64,000 nucleotides of DNA from Chryseobacterium potabilaquae (GTDB taxonomy: Bacteria > Bacteroidota > Bacteroidia > Flavobacteriales > Weeksellaceae), in NCBI RefSeq assembly GCF_902728265.1, contig NZ_CACVBR010000008.1:1-64000 (forward strand). The letters are read 5' to 3'. Positions within the stretch are counted from its first letter, which is position 1, and every line of letters starts with the position of its first letter. The notes beneath the pieces were generated by a model. That model was not told where the DNA came from. It saw only the letters and a list, made by a program, of their open reading frames with translations, and made no database searches. Shown here piece by piece: positions 26,001 to 34,564 of the stretch. Made by a program: the position numbers and the translations under genes.

Positions 26001-26936
26001 ATCACCTAGCGTACTTGAAGAATTAAAATAATACCCTTTTAAAACCGTATTTACATGAGCCCCAAATATGAAGTCTCGGCCTTCTTTAATCCCCACTGGA
26101 TAATTAATCACCAAATTATTTATCCCTGACATTCGGTGAAGTAAAATAGCCAATATCAATTGTCCATAAGTATTGGGAGTGAGCTTATAATCTCTCGTTA
26201 AATTTTTTACTTTTGAAAAAACTTCATCACAAAACTCAAAACGGAGTTCACTAACTGAATTAATTAGTTTTTCTTGTTTATCAAACGTAGAGAAAGCCCC
26301 AGAGGATTGTAAAAATTTAAAACCAATGCTCTCTACATCCCCCAAATGTTCTTCCCAAAAATTATTCATTCCCGATTTTCCATTTTCTAATATAGCATCA
26401 AATTGATCATTCAAATTATGATGCAGCTCCATTTGTTCTGTAAGACTTATCGGGTTCACATAATCGGAATTATTATAATAATTAGCCAGTTCATTATAAA
26501 GAAAATTAGCACTTAACCCGTCTACTAGAATATGAGAAAAAATATAAATAATTCGATATTTACCATTATTTAATTTTATCGCGTAGAATCTTACCAATTG
26601 ATCTTTTTCAAGATCGAAAGGCATTAATGCTAATTGTAGAATTTCCTCAGAGTTAGGCTCTTCAGAAAAAAAAGAAAGAATAGAATCCCCTTCTCCTAAC
26701 AAACCTCTCTTCTTCCAAAACAACCCATCAGGTCCACAGACCACATTACTATTTACTAATAAATTTTCATTTACAAATCTTATTAAGCTGGAGTTGAGCC
26801 TTTTAATATCTATATTCCCAGACATAGATTGATCCGTAAAAACTATATTATAATCACTTCTGGATGGACGTAGAGCCCACTCATTATAAAATACTGATTG
26901 GTAAGGCGTTAACTTTATTAAAGTTTCTAAATTCAT
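23010..26936 (-). CDS. Single-module nonribosomal peptide synthetase (C-A-PCP-TE)
   Basis: 1308 aa. Condensation domain about 1-440, with SHILVDG near residue 135 (HHxxxDG with the first His replaced, catalytic His kept). Adenylation domain about 470-955: YTSGTTGKPKGV, NEYGPTETT, YKTGDLVRYLP, VKIRGFRIELGEIE, and the lysine in INGKLD. Carrier domain about 975-1045 with the phosphopantetheine serine in LGGNSVMV. Thioesterase about 1070-1300 with GWSLGG and a downstream LLD. Aligning to GrsA by eye gives the specificity residues D-A-C-F-I-A-E-V-C plus K: closest in style to aromatic or hydrophobic residues but not one I know. It would condense a donor acyl or peptidyl group with one amino acid and release it. 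No MbtH, tailoring or export gene adjoins it. Confidence 0.95.
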   Translation of the reverse strand: MNLETLIKLTPYQSVFYNEWALRPSRSDYNIVFTDQSMSGNIDIKRLNSSLIRFVNENLLVNSNVVCGPDGLFWKKRGLLGEGDSILSFFSEEPNSEEILQLALMPFDLEKDQLVRFYAIKLNNGKYRIIYIFSHILVDGLSANFLYNELANYYNNSDYVNPISLTEQMELHHNLNDQFDAILENGKSGMNNFWEEHLGDVESIGFKFLQSSGAFSTFDKQEKLINSVSELRFEFCDEVFSKVKNLTRDYKLTPNTYGQLILAILLHRMSGINNLVINYPVGIKEGRDFIFGAHVNTVLKGYYFNSSSTLGDLLDQNIKYVRNLKKTKAAYLPVGELTSGIPKSEILEFGFAQTNLKDVFIQYDGTYDTIVNHELNIDLPGKILFEQEIKDGQLNYRVKYDNLELSTELVTNFTEFYRILFIEVLDDLLSKNTHHLISDYNLLNEDMYNKIVHNWNKTNVKYDPLITIHRLFEKQVEKTPENIAIVYDGTYLSYRELNEKANQLAHYLLAEYKIKPDELIPLCLERSEKMLIAILGVLKAGGAYVPMDSSYPDERIDHILMDTGAKIVITEEKTVDRIYSVGLLYDQKIISLDNEEISADIEVYSKDNSITETSSKNLAYVIYTSGTTGKPKGVMIEHTGVVNLINFMIKSHKFESYKNVGCYSNYVFDAFVCEAFPVLSNGNTLWLYNNELRYSVKDLNEYIKNNNIEVSFIPPVLLKEVIADTSLKLIFAGGENFPDIDRDKTDIFFINEYGPTETTVCATSHNYYEDGNPANIGRPIDNTSIYVLDKCLRPVPAGVVGELYIGGAGICRGYVNLPDLTSERFLPNPFQTEEEYLRGYNGRIYKTGDLVRYLPEGGIEYLGRNDFQVKIRGFRIELGEIESVLLQHKDINKAIVLGKTHSTGEKYLVAYYMSEVAVDHDGLSRYLLNSLPDYMVPSAYVHLEDLPITINGKLDTRSLPDPSFSFEKEYVGPQNELQNELVNIWGKILGITRDKISIWDDFFQLGGNSVMVIKFINEVQYNLGIPLKVLDVFHERTILALSSMMINQTKEYKPIISLNSAEDKPNMFLIHPGGAGCEVYKSLAENLKLDYHCYGVDSYNLYNEEKIDSLNELATYYLKYIETVQEGSEQEGYILLGWSLGGQIALEIASQLEKRGYKKITVYLLDTILYSLDPKLLSFSLLPSDEEISLKYQTPINSDYFFKIKKFLSVELAISKQNISSNLKLSKTVLLKAMLKEENENALLTSYVEQLMCNNIDLVIENPSLLDVHPLHISHYSILDKEQQIINIIKERLSWKSTKVFKEKRHLI

Positions 26937-27943
26937 AATTAATTATGTTGTTTTATTTATGTGTTATGTAAATGTTAAGTTGTAGCAGTAAAATCATAGA
27001 TAGTTTACAAATAGGAATAAGTATATCCGGAACAGATATATTAAAACCTGTTCATTATATTGATCTTATACTTAAAAATTAATAATAAACCTCCTTTTTC
27101 CATAAAAGAATTATGGAAAAGTTTATACCTACAATAAATTATCTTTTGCTCCTTTCGTTAGGAATTAAATAGGTTAGGATACAACCTTAATAATGATTAT
27201 TCCTTGATTGAGTTAAGTTTATAGCTTATTTCAATTTTATGATAATAGAAATCTACTCTGTAAATATATTCTAGCACTCACTAAATACATTTAAAATATA
27301 TTCTGGTAGATTTAATCAATATAAAAATATCCAATAAAAACTATCTTTTATTATTTAGTATGGCATTTTGGGAAATTTTATTTTTGTTTTTTTGTAATTA
27401 AATGCTAACAGTAAGACACCGTTAAGCACACTGCTTATAGATGATAAGCAACTATTAAATTCATTTTTCATCTTACTCCTTTTCAATTGCGAATATAGCA
27501 AATTTAAACCCATAAAAGCAAAATAAACCAACAAAAATAGACATTTACCAAATTATCTACCCAAATAAAGCACAAAAATTGAAAAATCATTAACAGGAAA
27601 ATTATAAACTTGGCTCACTATTTTTTGAAGAAAACATCCTTTCATACTATCCGTTTTTAAACATTAAATACGTTAGAAAATCAAACTGCGTAAAAAAAGC
27701 ACATAATATTTATTGGAAATTTTATTTTCTATTATCACAAAAGAAAGGCAAGTCACCTCCTTAAATGAGCGGTTGAAAACAATTATTTGAAAAAATACGA
27801 ATCCCCTTCCCAATAAAACCATAGATAGGCAAAATAACGTAAAATTAAATTATGTATCAAATCGAACTTTATTTACGAATAATTTAATTTTTGATTTTTT
27901 TATTATACATTTAAGTACACAAATCACCAAAATATTTTAAAAT
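26937..27943. other. Gene-free stretch of about 1 kb upstream of the NRPS gene
   Basis: No credible coding frame on either strand and strongly AT-rich. On the NRPS strand it holds a candidate promoter (27499-27531), a 7-bp hairpin TGCTTAT/ATAAGCA (27432-27450) and a 10-bp hairpin TTTTCCATAA/TTATGGAAAA (about 27097-27121). If the promoter is right, the NRPS mRNA has a structured leader of more than 500 bases. The part near 27600-27943 would be the upstream region of the plus-strand 133-aa gene, but I find no clear promoter box there. Confidence 0.5.
27499..27531 (-). promoter_or_regulatory. Candidate distal promoter of the NRPS gene (TTG-N22-TAAATTTG)
   Basis: On the minus strand TTG (27529-27531) and TAAATTTG (27499-27506) are 22 bases apart, about 560 bases before the NRPS start. 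It is the only such pair I found in this gap on that strand. Confidence 0.3.
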
Positions 27944-28345
27944 ATGGAAAATAATGATTATCACTTAAAGCCAGAGGATATAAAAAAAATAGAAGCCTAT
28001 ATTGCTGAAGGTGAGAAAGCTCAACATGAGCTTGACGAAATGAATAAGCCGGGAGCGGTGCAACCTAGAATTAGCCTTAGTGGTATTAAGCAAAAACTCG
28101 AAAAGGCTATTAAAATGGCCTACATTGCAAAAAGATTATATAATGATGCAGGTGTACAAGCTGCTCTAAAAAAGCCGAGCAAAAAAGAAAAATTAGAGGC
28201 CCTTTTGGCAACACAAGCAATTAAAGATATTCTTAAAAAGTATCAAATGACACCTAAACAATGGGATGACTTTAAATGGAAAATGCAAGAAAAAATTGGT
28301 GAGGCCATTGGAAAAGTTCTGGCAGCGATAATAGAAAACTGGTAA
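27944..28345 (+). CDS. Orphan 133-aa lysine-rich helical protein, function unknown
   Basis: 133 aa, no signal peptide, no cysteine. It reads as a series of amphipathic helices: HLKPEDIKKIEAYIAEGEKA, SGIKQKLEKAIKMAYIAKRL, KKEKLEALLATQAIKDILKK and a C-terminal helix KIGEAIGKVLAAIIENW whose hydrophobic face could touch membrane or a partner. I recognise no family. It stands alone between two gene-free stretches, with a terminator about 140 bases downstream. The good start and the strong helical pattern support a real gene. Proximity to the NRPS may be coincidence, since the two are divergent and 1 kb apart. Confidence 0.7.
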   Translation: MENNDYHLKPEDIKKIEAYIAEGEKAQHELDEMNKPGAVQPRISLSGIKQKLEKAIKMAYIAKRLYNDAGVQAALKKPSKKEKLEALLATQAIKDILKKYQMTPKQWDDFKWKMQEKIGEAIGKVLAAIIENW

Positions 28346-28852
28346 TTTTTAAATTATTCTGCAATAATGAACAGCTCCTATTAATCTATATTCTTAATTA
28401 TTATCTAGAATAGAAACTGCTCTCACTATACATTTTCTAAAGTGTTTAGCAAATTAATAAACTTCCACTTATTATATTAGACCGCCCTTAAAAGTTAGAG
28501 CCTTTTAGGGGCATTTTTATAGAGAAAAAATCAAAATTATTCCAATTTTTATTGTACAAAGGCCAATATTCACACTATCGACAAAAGAATTTCTTCAATT
28601 CATAAGCAAGCTCATCAAAGTGTTTTTTTTCATATAAATTAAAACTAATTAAGAATATTATTCACAACCACTCAAGACTTATTATCATTGAAAATCGTGT
28701 TTTTATTCTAAAGAAATATCTTCTAAATTATATTCCCAAGATAAAAAAGAGAGAAATTTCTTTCATCCTAAAATGACTATCCATTTTCGTCTCAATCCCG
28801 AAAGAATAGTATAAAAATTACTAAATTAGCGACACAAAAATTATTCTATAAA
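28346..28852. other. Gene-free stretch of about 500 bases before the S46 peptidase
   Basis: It contains the terminator at 28484-28518 and otherwise AT-rich sequence with no coding frame. A weak -7-like TAAATTAG at 28822-28829 lies 23 bases before the peptidase start. Confidence 0.5.
28484..28518 (+). terminator. Terminator downstream of the 133-aa protein gene
   Basis: An 11-bp stem GCCCTTAAAAG / CTTTTAGGGGC with one G-T pair, followed by ATTTTTAT. Confidence 0.65.
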
Positions 28853-31054
28853 ATGAAAAGACTATTTCTACTATTCACTTTTTTATTGAGCTTTGCTCAA
28901 ATGAGAGCGGATGAGGGGATGTGGCTGTTAATGCTCATCAAACGACTCAACGGTGTAGACATGCAAAAAGAGGGATTGCATTTGACACCTGAAGAAATTT
29001 ACTCTGTGAACAATTCAAGTTTAAAAGATGCCATTGTAAGTTTTGGTGGATTTTGTACAGGAGAGATTGTTTCTGATCAAGGACTTATCTTTACCAACCA
29101 CCATTGTGGGCTGAATGCCGTTGCTGCAGCTTCAACCCCAGAAAAAGATTATTTAAAGAATGGCTTCTGGGCAATGAAACAAAAAGATGAGTTCAATGCA
29201 AAAGGCCTTTATGTAAGATTCTTAGTAAGAATGGACGATGCTACCCAAAGAATTAATGCCAAGCTTAATAATACAATGTCTGGAGAAGAAAGAAAAACAG
29301 CCATTGATAATGAAATAAAAGCTATTCAAACTGAGAATTCTGAAAATGGAAAATATACGGTAATCGTAAAAGACTTCTTTAATGGAAATGAATTTTATTA
29401 TTTTGTTTACCAAGATTATAAAGATATTAGACTAGTCGGTGCTCCCCCTATGTCATTAGGAAAATTCGGAGGAGATACCGACAACTGGGAATGGCCAAGA
29501 CATACAGCTGACTTCACCGTATTCAGAGTATATGCAAATGCGGCAGGAAATCCATCTGAATATTCACCTAGCAACACTCCTTTAAAACCAAAACATTTCT
29601 TACCTGTTTCACTTAAAGGAATTAAACCTGGTGACTTCTCAATGATTTTGGGATACCCAGGAAGAACTAATCGTTATTTAACATCTTATGGTATTGAACA
29701 GATGGTAAACAAAGACTATCCTGCTTGGGTAGAAGCATCTAAACTAGCAATGGATGTCATGAAGAAGTATATGAACAAAGAGAAGGCAACACAGTTGAAT
29801 TATGCTTCTCAATATGCTTCTGTTGCAAACTACTGGAAAAACAGACAGGGAACCATTGACGCAGTTATCAAAAATGGGACAATAACTGATAAGCAAAATA
29901 TAGAAGCCGGCTATAGAACTTGGTCTGCCGGAAAAAGTGATTATGATGGTGTCTTAGAAGATATTGCAACATATTATAAGCAAGTGTCCAATAGAAATAT
30001 TGAAAGAAATTATTCTACTCAGCTTTTAAAAAATGTAAAATACTTTAACTTAGCACTACAAATAGGTCCAGTTCTTAAAGCGTATGCAGAGCAAGATATG
30101 CAAGGAAGATTAGCTATGAAAGCTAAAGTAGAAGATGCTATTAAAACAGCATATGATAAAATTAATACTAATCTTGAAGGAGAAATGCTTAATTCTATGG
30201 TACACTTATACCAAAGTAAAGTAAATAAAGATGTAGCATCTCCTACTATCATGGGATTAGATTCAAATAATTTATCTAATGTCGCATATTCTTCAATTTT
30301 TGCTAATAAATCCTCTGTAACGAATTTTGTATTAAATCCAGATCGTCTAAAACTAGATGCAGACCCTCTTTGGAAAATTGCTAACGGAATCGTTGCAGAT
30401 CAAACAGCTTCTACTGAAAGATTCGTAAAAATTGATGACAATTTCGCTAAAAATAATCGCCTATTTTTAGATGGATTAATGAAAGCTAATCCAGAAAAGA
30501 AATTCTATCCAGATGCAAATTCTACTATGCGATTGACTTATGGAACAGTAGATAAATTACCCATCAGAACTGATAGAAATTATTTTGGCATTACTGACAA
30601 CTACTATACAGATATGACAGGTCTTGTAGGGAAATATAAAAAAGGGGATGAAGAATTTGATTTACCTCAAAGAGTTATTGACCTTTATAATTTAAAAGAC
30701 TTTGGGCAATATGGCGATTCTAAAGGATATATGCCTGTAAATTTCTTATCAAACAATGATATTACCGGTGGAAACTCTGGCTCTCCTGTAATCGATGGAG
30801 ATGGAAACCTTATCGGAATTGCATTTGACGGAAACAGTGAAGCACTAAGTGGAGATATCGTTTTTGAACCTGAATGGCAAAAAACAATCAATGTAGATGT
30901 CCGTTTTGTTCTTTGGACCATTGACAAATATGCTGGTGCTAGAAGATTAATTGATGAATTACAATTAGTCCGAGATGAAAATACACCCGCTGATACAAAA
31001 ACACGTGCAGCTAAACCTGATCATTTAAAAAATACAGGTAAAAAGAAAAAATAA
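28853..31054 (+). CDS. S46 family dipeptidyl-peptidase, DPP7 type
   Basis: 733 aa, full length, with a signal peptide (about residues 1-19). The chymotrypsin-like triad is visible: His83/84 in TNHHCG, Asp in GDTDNWEWPRHTADF, Ser642 in GGNSGSPV. The specificity residue in AFDGNSEA is Gly660, as in DPP7 (broad, hydrophobic), whereas DPP11 has Arg there (Asp/Glu). It works in the periplasm, releasing dipeptides from oligopeptides for uptake. Low-complexity basic C-terminus (KNTGKKKK). Monocistronic, ended by a strong terminator. Confidence 0.95.
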   Translation: MKRLFLLFTFLLSFAQMRADEGMWLLMLIKRLNGVDMQKEGLHLTPEEIYSVNNSSLKDAIVSFGGFCTGEIVSDQGLIFTNHHCGLNAVAAASTPEKDYLKNGFWAMKQKDEFNAKGLYVRFLVRMDDATQRINAKLNNTMSGEERKTAIDNEIKAIQTENSENGKYTVIVKDFFNGNEFYYFVYQDYKDIRLVGAPPMSLGKFGGDTDNWEWPRHTADFTVFRVYANAAGNPSEYSPSNTPLKPKHFLPVSLKGIKPGDFSMILGYPGRTNRYLTSYGIEQMVNKDYPAWVEASKLAMDVMKKYMNKEKATQLNYASQYASVANYWKNRQGTIDAVIKNGTITDKQNIEAGYRTWSAGKSDYDGVLEDIATYYKQVSNRNIERNYSTQLLKNVKYFNLALQIGPVLKAYAEQDMQGRLAMKAKVEDAIKTAYDKINTNLEGEMLNSMVHLYQSKVNKDVASPTIMGLDSNNLSNVAYSSIFANKSSVTNFVLNPDRLKLDADPLWKIANGIVADQTASTERFVKIDDNFAKNNRLFLDGLMKANPEKKFYPDANSTMRLTYGTVDKLPIRTDRNYFGITDNYYTDMTGLVGKYKKGDEEFDLPQRVIDLYNLKDFGQYGDSKGYMPVNFLSNNDITGGNSGSPVIDGDGNLIGIAFDGNSEALSGDIVFEPEWQKTINVDVRFVLWTIDKYAGARRLIDELQLVRDENTPADTKTRAAKPDHLKNTGKKKK

Positions 31055-31069
31055 TCTTCAATGATATAG

Positions 31070-31106
31070 AAAAAGGCCGTGAAAGTAGATTTTCACGGCT
31101 TTTTTA
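31070..31106. terminator. Bidirectional terminator between the S46 peptidase and comM
   Basis: A stem AAAAAGGCCGTGAAA / TTTCACGGCTTTTTT with a 5- to 6-base loop between convergent genes. Confidence 0.85.
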
Positions 31107-31173
31107 TGTACGGTTAACTTTATTATTAGCAAGACTCAACTCCATTTACTTTTGGTATAATACGATTCAACTT

Positions 31174-32709
31174 TTATCCATTCCAAAACTCTCTATCTAA
31201 GCTTCTATACTGTATTGCTTCTGAGATATGATGAGACAAAATATTTTTAGACTCTTCTAAATCTGCAATCGTTCTCGCGACTTTTAAAATACGATCATAT
31301 GCTCTAGCAGACAAATTTAGTTTCTCCATCGCCAATTTTATGAGGTTAAAAGATACTTCATCCAACTCACAAAAAGCTTCGATTTCTCGAGAACCTATCT
31401 GTGCATTATAACTTATTTTCAAATCCTTGTATCGCTCTTGTTGAATCTCGCGTGCCCTTAAAACACGCTTTCGAATATCCTCACTTTTTTCTCCTTTCCT
31501 CTTTTCTGCCAATTGTTCAAATTCCACCTTTTGAACCTCTATATGAATGTCAATTCTATCTAATAAAGGACCTGAAAGTTTATTCATATATCGTTGCATT
31601 TCATAAACCGTAGATGTATTATTAGGATCATCAGGAAAAAATCCACTTGGACTTGGATTCATAGAAGCAACAAGCATAAAACTAGAAGGATAATTTACTG
31701 TAAATCTAGCTCTTGAAATTGTGACCTCACGATCCTCCAATGGTTGTCTCATTACCTCAAGAACAGTTCTTTTAAATTCCGGCATTTCATCCAAGAATAA
31801 AACCCCATTATGAGCTAAAGAAATTTCTCCCGGCTGAGGGTAGCCTCCTCCTCCCACAAGCGCCACGTCAGATATTGTATGATGAGGAGCACGAAAAGGT
31901 CTAACAGTCATCAAAGATGTTTCTGTACCCATCTTACCTGCAACAGAATGTATTTTTGTAGTTTCTAATGCTTCTTTTATGGTAAGAGGTGGTAAAATAC
32001 TTGGTATTCTTTTCGCCAACATTGTTTTACCACTTCCCGGAGGGCCAATTAAAATAATATTATGTCCACCAGCGGCAGCTACTTCCATTGCTCTTTTAGC
32101 AGTCTCCTGACCTTTAACTTCACAAAAATCAAATGGAAAATCATTGATCTTATCTTCAAATTCTTTTCTAGTATCCAGTTCTACTTTTTCAATAGGCTTT
32201 CCTTCATTAAAAAAATCAATAACTTCACTAATATTCTCCACTCCGTATACATCCAGATTATTAACAATAGCCGCCTCCCTCGTATTTTGTCTAGGCAAAA
32301 TAATCCCTTTAAATCCTTCTTCTCGGGCCTGAATGGCTATCGGCAAAACACCTTTAATTGGTTGTAAACTTCCATCTAACGAAAGCTCACCCATTATAAT
32401 ATAATCTTGAATATTTTCAGCTAAAATCTGGTTTGACGCGGCTAAAATACCAATAGCAATGCTTAAGTCATATGCAGATCCTTCTTTTCTAAGATCTGCC
32501 GGCGCCATATTAATCGTGATTTTCTTCCCCGGAATTTTATACCCTACATTTTTTAATGCAGCAGAAATTCTATAACTACTTTCTTTTATCGCATTATCAG
32601 GAAGACCTACCAAATGATATCCTACCCCACCCGTATCCACATTCACTTCAATTGTAATAGTCTGTGCTGCAACTCCATGAATTGCGCTTCCGTAAATCTT
32701 GACAAGCAT
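31174..32709 (-). CDS. comM: YifB/ComM family Mg-chelatase-like AAA+ ATPase
   Basis: 511 aa. N-terminal ChlI-like domain (about 1-170, VDTGGVGYHLVGLPDNAIKE), then the AAA+ core with Walker A GPPGSGKTMLAKR, Walker B LFLDEMPEF, and SGPLLDRIDIHIEV, and the C-terminal Mg-chelatase domain (LNLSARAYDRILKVARTIADLE). ComM is a hexameric helicase that promotes branch migration during natural transformation. Together with dprA it suggests competence capacity, though both families also occur in non-competent bacteria. Promoter not identified. Confidence 0.93.
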   Translation of the reverse strand: MLVKIYGSAIHGVAAQTITIEVNVDTGGVGYHLVGLPDNAIKESSYRISAALKNVGYKIPGKKITINMAPADLRKEGSAYDLSIAIGILAASNQILAENIQDYIIMGELSLDGSLQPIKGVLPIAIQAREEGFKGIILPRQNTREAAIVNNLDVYGVENISEVIDFFNEGKPIEKVELDTRKEFEDKINDFPFDFCEVKGQETAKRAMEVAAAGGHNIILIGPPGSGKTMLAKRIPSILPPLTIKEALETTKIHSVAGKMGTETSLMTVRPFRAPHHTISDVALVGGGGYPQPGEISLAHNGVLFLDEMPEFKRTVLEVMRQPLEDREVTISRARFTVNYPSSFMLVASMNPSPSGFFPDDPNNTSTVYEMQRYMNKLSGPLLDRIDIHIEVQKVEFEQLAEKRKGEKSEDIRKRVLRAREIQQERYKDLKISYNAQIGSREIEAFCELDEVSFNLIKLAMEKLNLSARAYDRILKVARTIADLEESKNILSHHISEAIQYRSLDREFWNG

Positions 32710-32959
32710 TATTATGTTTTGGTGTAAATGTAATCAATTTATTATTTTTAAAAATATTACTTATTATTTACATCATCAACAACAAACAATGATAATCGAA
32801 AAAAAATAAATTACAAATTACACCATTTCATGCCTATCTCACATGTTTACTCATTTTGAGTATTTATTTTATTTCAAAAAAATATTTTATAAAAGTAAAG
32901 ATAATACCCTCTATGGATAATTTATATCAACATCTTATTTTTAAGTTTCTTTATTTTAA

Positions 32960-32967
32960 TACTTTTG
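32960..32967 (+). promoter_or_regulatory. Candidate -7 box (TACTTTTG) that places the next start at 32985
   Basis: It matches TAnnTTTG, 17 bases before ATG 32985 and inside the longer frame that begins with a TTG at 32856, so it argues for the short form. Confidence 0.4.
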
Positions 32968-32984
32968 TTAAAAAGAAATGTCGC

Positions 32985-33494
32985 ATGAATTTTGATCAAA
33001 TCAAATTACATCTTAATGCATATAAAAGTCATGATCAAATTATAGATGCTGCCCAATATTTGATTCATTCTTTTAATCTTGAGCATGAAAACTTTGCAGG
33101 ATTTGGATTTCGAGATGAGCTATCCTCTACTTCATTGCTTCTTACTGCTGAAGGAGAATTGGGAATGCCCCAAAAAGTAATGATTCCAAAGAATTTATTT
33201 GACTTTGATCTTGATCTTGTCCTGAATATGATTGCTCATGAAATGTTACATGTAAGGCAAAAAGCTCCAGGACAAATTATTGAGGACAAAAATGAAAGGG
33301 AATTCCAGGCCTATTATGAAATGCTTTTTCATAAAATTTTTCCACAGATTCCTGAAGTTATAGATTATTACAAAAAAGCTTTTGGAAATAAAGCTTTAGA
33401 ATATTATAAACGTATGGGTGAAGACTCTTTATTACAAAAAAGATATTCCACACAGAAAACAGACATTGAAAACTTAATTAACTCATTACCATGA
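32985..33494 (+). CDS. Small putative zinc metallopeptidase (HExxH)
   Basis: 169 aa from ATG 32985; the frame is open to a TTG at 32856, but the extension is basic, non-conserved-looking and contains the -7 box. The core is MIAHEMLHVRQ (HExxH, about residue 83), with a possible third ligand in the following EDKNEREFQAYYEMLFH, as in gluzincins. No signal peptide or membrane segment. I do not recognise the family, and activity is inferred only from the motif. It overlaps csaA by 4 bases (ATGA), so the two are translationally coupled. Confidence 0.75.
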   Translation: MNFDQIKLHLNAYKSHDQIIDAAQYLIHSFNLEHENFAGFGFRDELSSTSLLLTAEGELGMPQKVMIPKNLFDFDLDLVLNMIAHEMLHVRQKAPGQIIEDKNEREFQAYYEMLFHKIFPQIPEVIDYYKKAFGNKALEYYKRMGEDSLLQKRYSTQKTDIENLINSLP

Positions 33495-33838
33495 ATATAA
33501 AACCAGAAATCGCCTGGTCTGATTTTGAAAAACTTGATATACGAACAGGGACTATACTATCCGTAAAAGATTTCGAAAAAGCTCAAAAACCTTCGTTTCA
33601 ATTAGAAATAGACTTTGGAGAGCTAGGGATACGAAATTCATCCGCTCAAATTACTGCATTCTACACAAAAGAAGATTTGATTGGCAAACAGATTTTAGCA
33701 ATTGTTAATTTTCCGAAAAAACAGATTGCAAATTTTTTTAGTGAATGCCTCATATTAGGAGTTTATGGAGAAGATAAAAATAACGTTACGCTGCTAACCC
33801 CCTCATTACCTACCAAAAATGGAATGCAAGTTGGTTAA
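33491..33838 (+). CDS. csaA: tRNA-binding protein CsaA
   Basis: 115 aa, the length of CsaA. It is an OB-fold EMAP/tRNA-binding domain with the CsaA-specific stretches FEKLDIRTGTIL, KPSFQLEIDFGELGI, SSAQITAFYTKEDLIG and VNFPKKQIANFFSE. In B. subtilis it has chaperone-like and secretion-linked activity and binds tRNA. It is coupled to the upstream HExxH gene and followed after 21 bases by an exonuclease gene, so a four-gene run (HExxH, csaA, exonuclease, sufT) is likely. Confidence 0.92.
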   Translation: MNIKPEIAWSDFEKLDIRTGTILSVKDFEKAQKPSFQLEIDFGELGIRNSSAQITAFYTKEDLIGKQILAIVNFPKKQIANFFSECLILGVYGEDKNNVTLLTPSLPTKNGMQVG

Positions 33839-33859
33839 AATTTAAAATAGTAAACACAT

Positions 33860-34561
33860 ATGATACAAAATATTCCTTTAGAAAGGATTTTATTTCTTGA
33901 CATAGAAACAGTTCCCAATTCAAAATCATGGGATGAGTTACCGGAAACCGAGCAAAAACTTTGGGATAAGAAAACCAAATTTCAAAGAAAAGAGGACATT
34001 AGTGCGGAAGAATTTTATGATAAAGCCGGAATTATGGCAGAGTTTGGAAAAATTATCTGCATTTCCATCGGTATGCTCGAAAAAAATGACACATTGAAAA
34101 TCAAAAGCTTTGCTGATGATGATGAAAAGAAAATATTAATCGAGTTTGGTGAAATTTTTAATAGTCCAAGACTTCGAGATGTGATTCTGTGCGCTCATAA
34201 TGGAAAAGAATTTGACTTTCCATGGATTGCAAGAAGATTTTTAATTAATGGAATGCTTCCTCCTGCTCCTTTTCAAATGTTTGGAAAAAAACCTTGGGAA
34301 ATACCTCATATTGATACTATGGAGCTTTGGAAATTCGGAGATTATAAAAGTTTTGTATCTCTCGAATTACTGGCTCATGTCTTTGGAATTCCTACTCCCA
34401 AAGACGATATTGATGGTTCAATGGTTTCATCAATTTATTACATAGAAAAAGACTTGCAAAGAATAGTCAAATATTGTGAAAAAGATGTATTAACTTTGTC
34501 AAATATCTTCCGACGAATGCGTCAGGAAGATTTGTTGAAAAGGTATATCAATTTAGATTAA
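33860..34561 (+). CDS. 3'-5' exonuclease related to the PolB exonuclease domain
   Basis: 233 aa with the DEDD-type catalytic motifs: LFLDIETVPNS (Exo I, D-x-E), CAHNGKEFDFPWIARRF (Exo II with the second Asp) and IVKYCEKDVLTLSNIF (Exo III, Y-x3-D). This matches the stand-alone family described as predicted 3'-5' exonuclease related to the PolB exonuclease domain. Substrate unknown. It precedes sufT by 3 bases. Confidence 0.9.
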   Translation: MIQNIPLERILFLDIETVPNSKSWDELPETEQKLWDKKTKFQRKEDISAEEFYDKAGIMAEFGKIICISIGMLEKNDTLKIKSFADDDEKKILIEFGEIFNSPRLRDVILCAHNGKEFDFPWIARRFLINGMLPPAPFQMFGKKPWEIPHIDTMELWKFGDYKSFVSLELLAHVFGIPTPKDDIDGSMVSSIYYIEKDLQRIVKYCEKDVLTLSNIFRRMRQEDLLKRYINLD

Positions 34562-34564
34562 AAA

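Noticed and set aside
27944-28345. The 133-aa protein as an MbtH-like NRPS partner.
   Set aside because: MbtH proteins are about 60-80 aa with conserved Trp and Asn residues; this one is longer, all-helical and lacks them.
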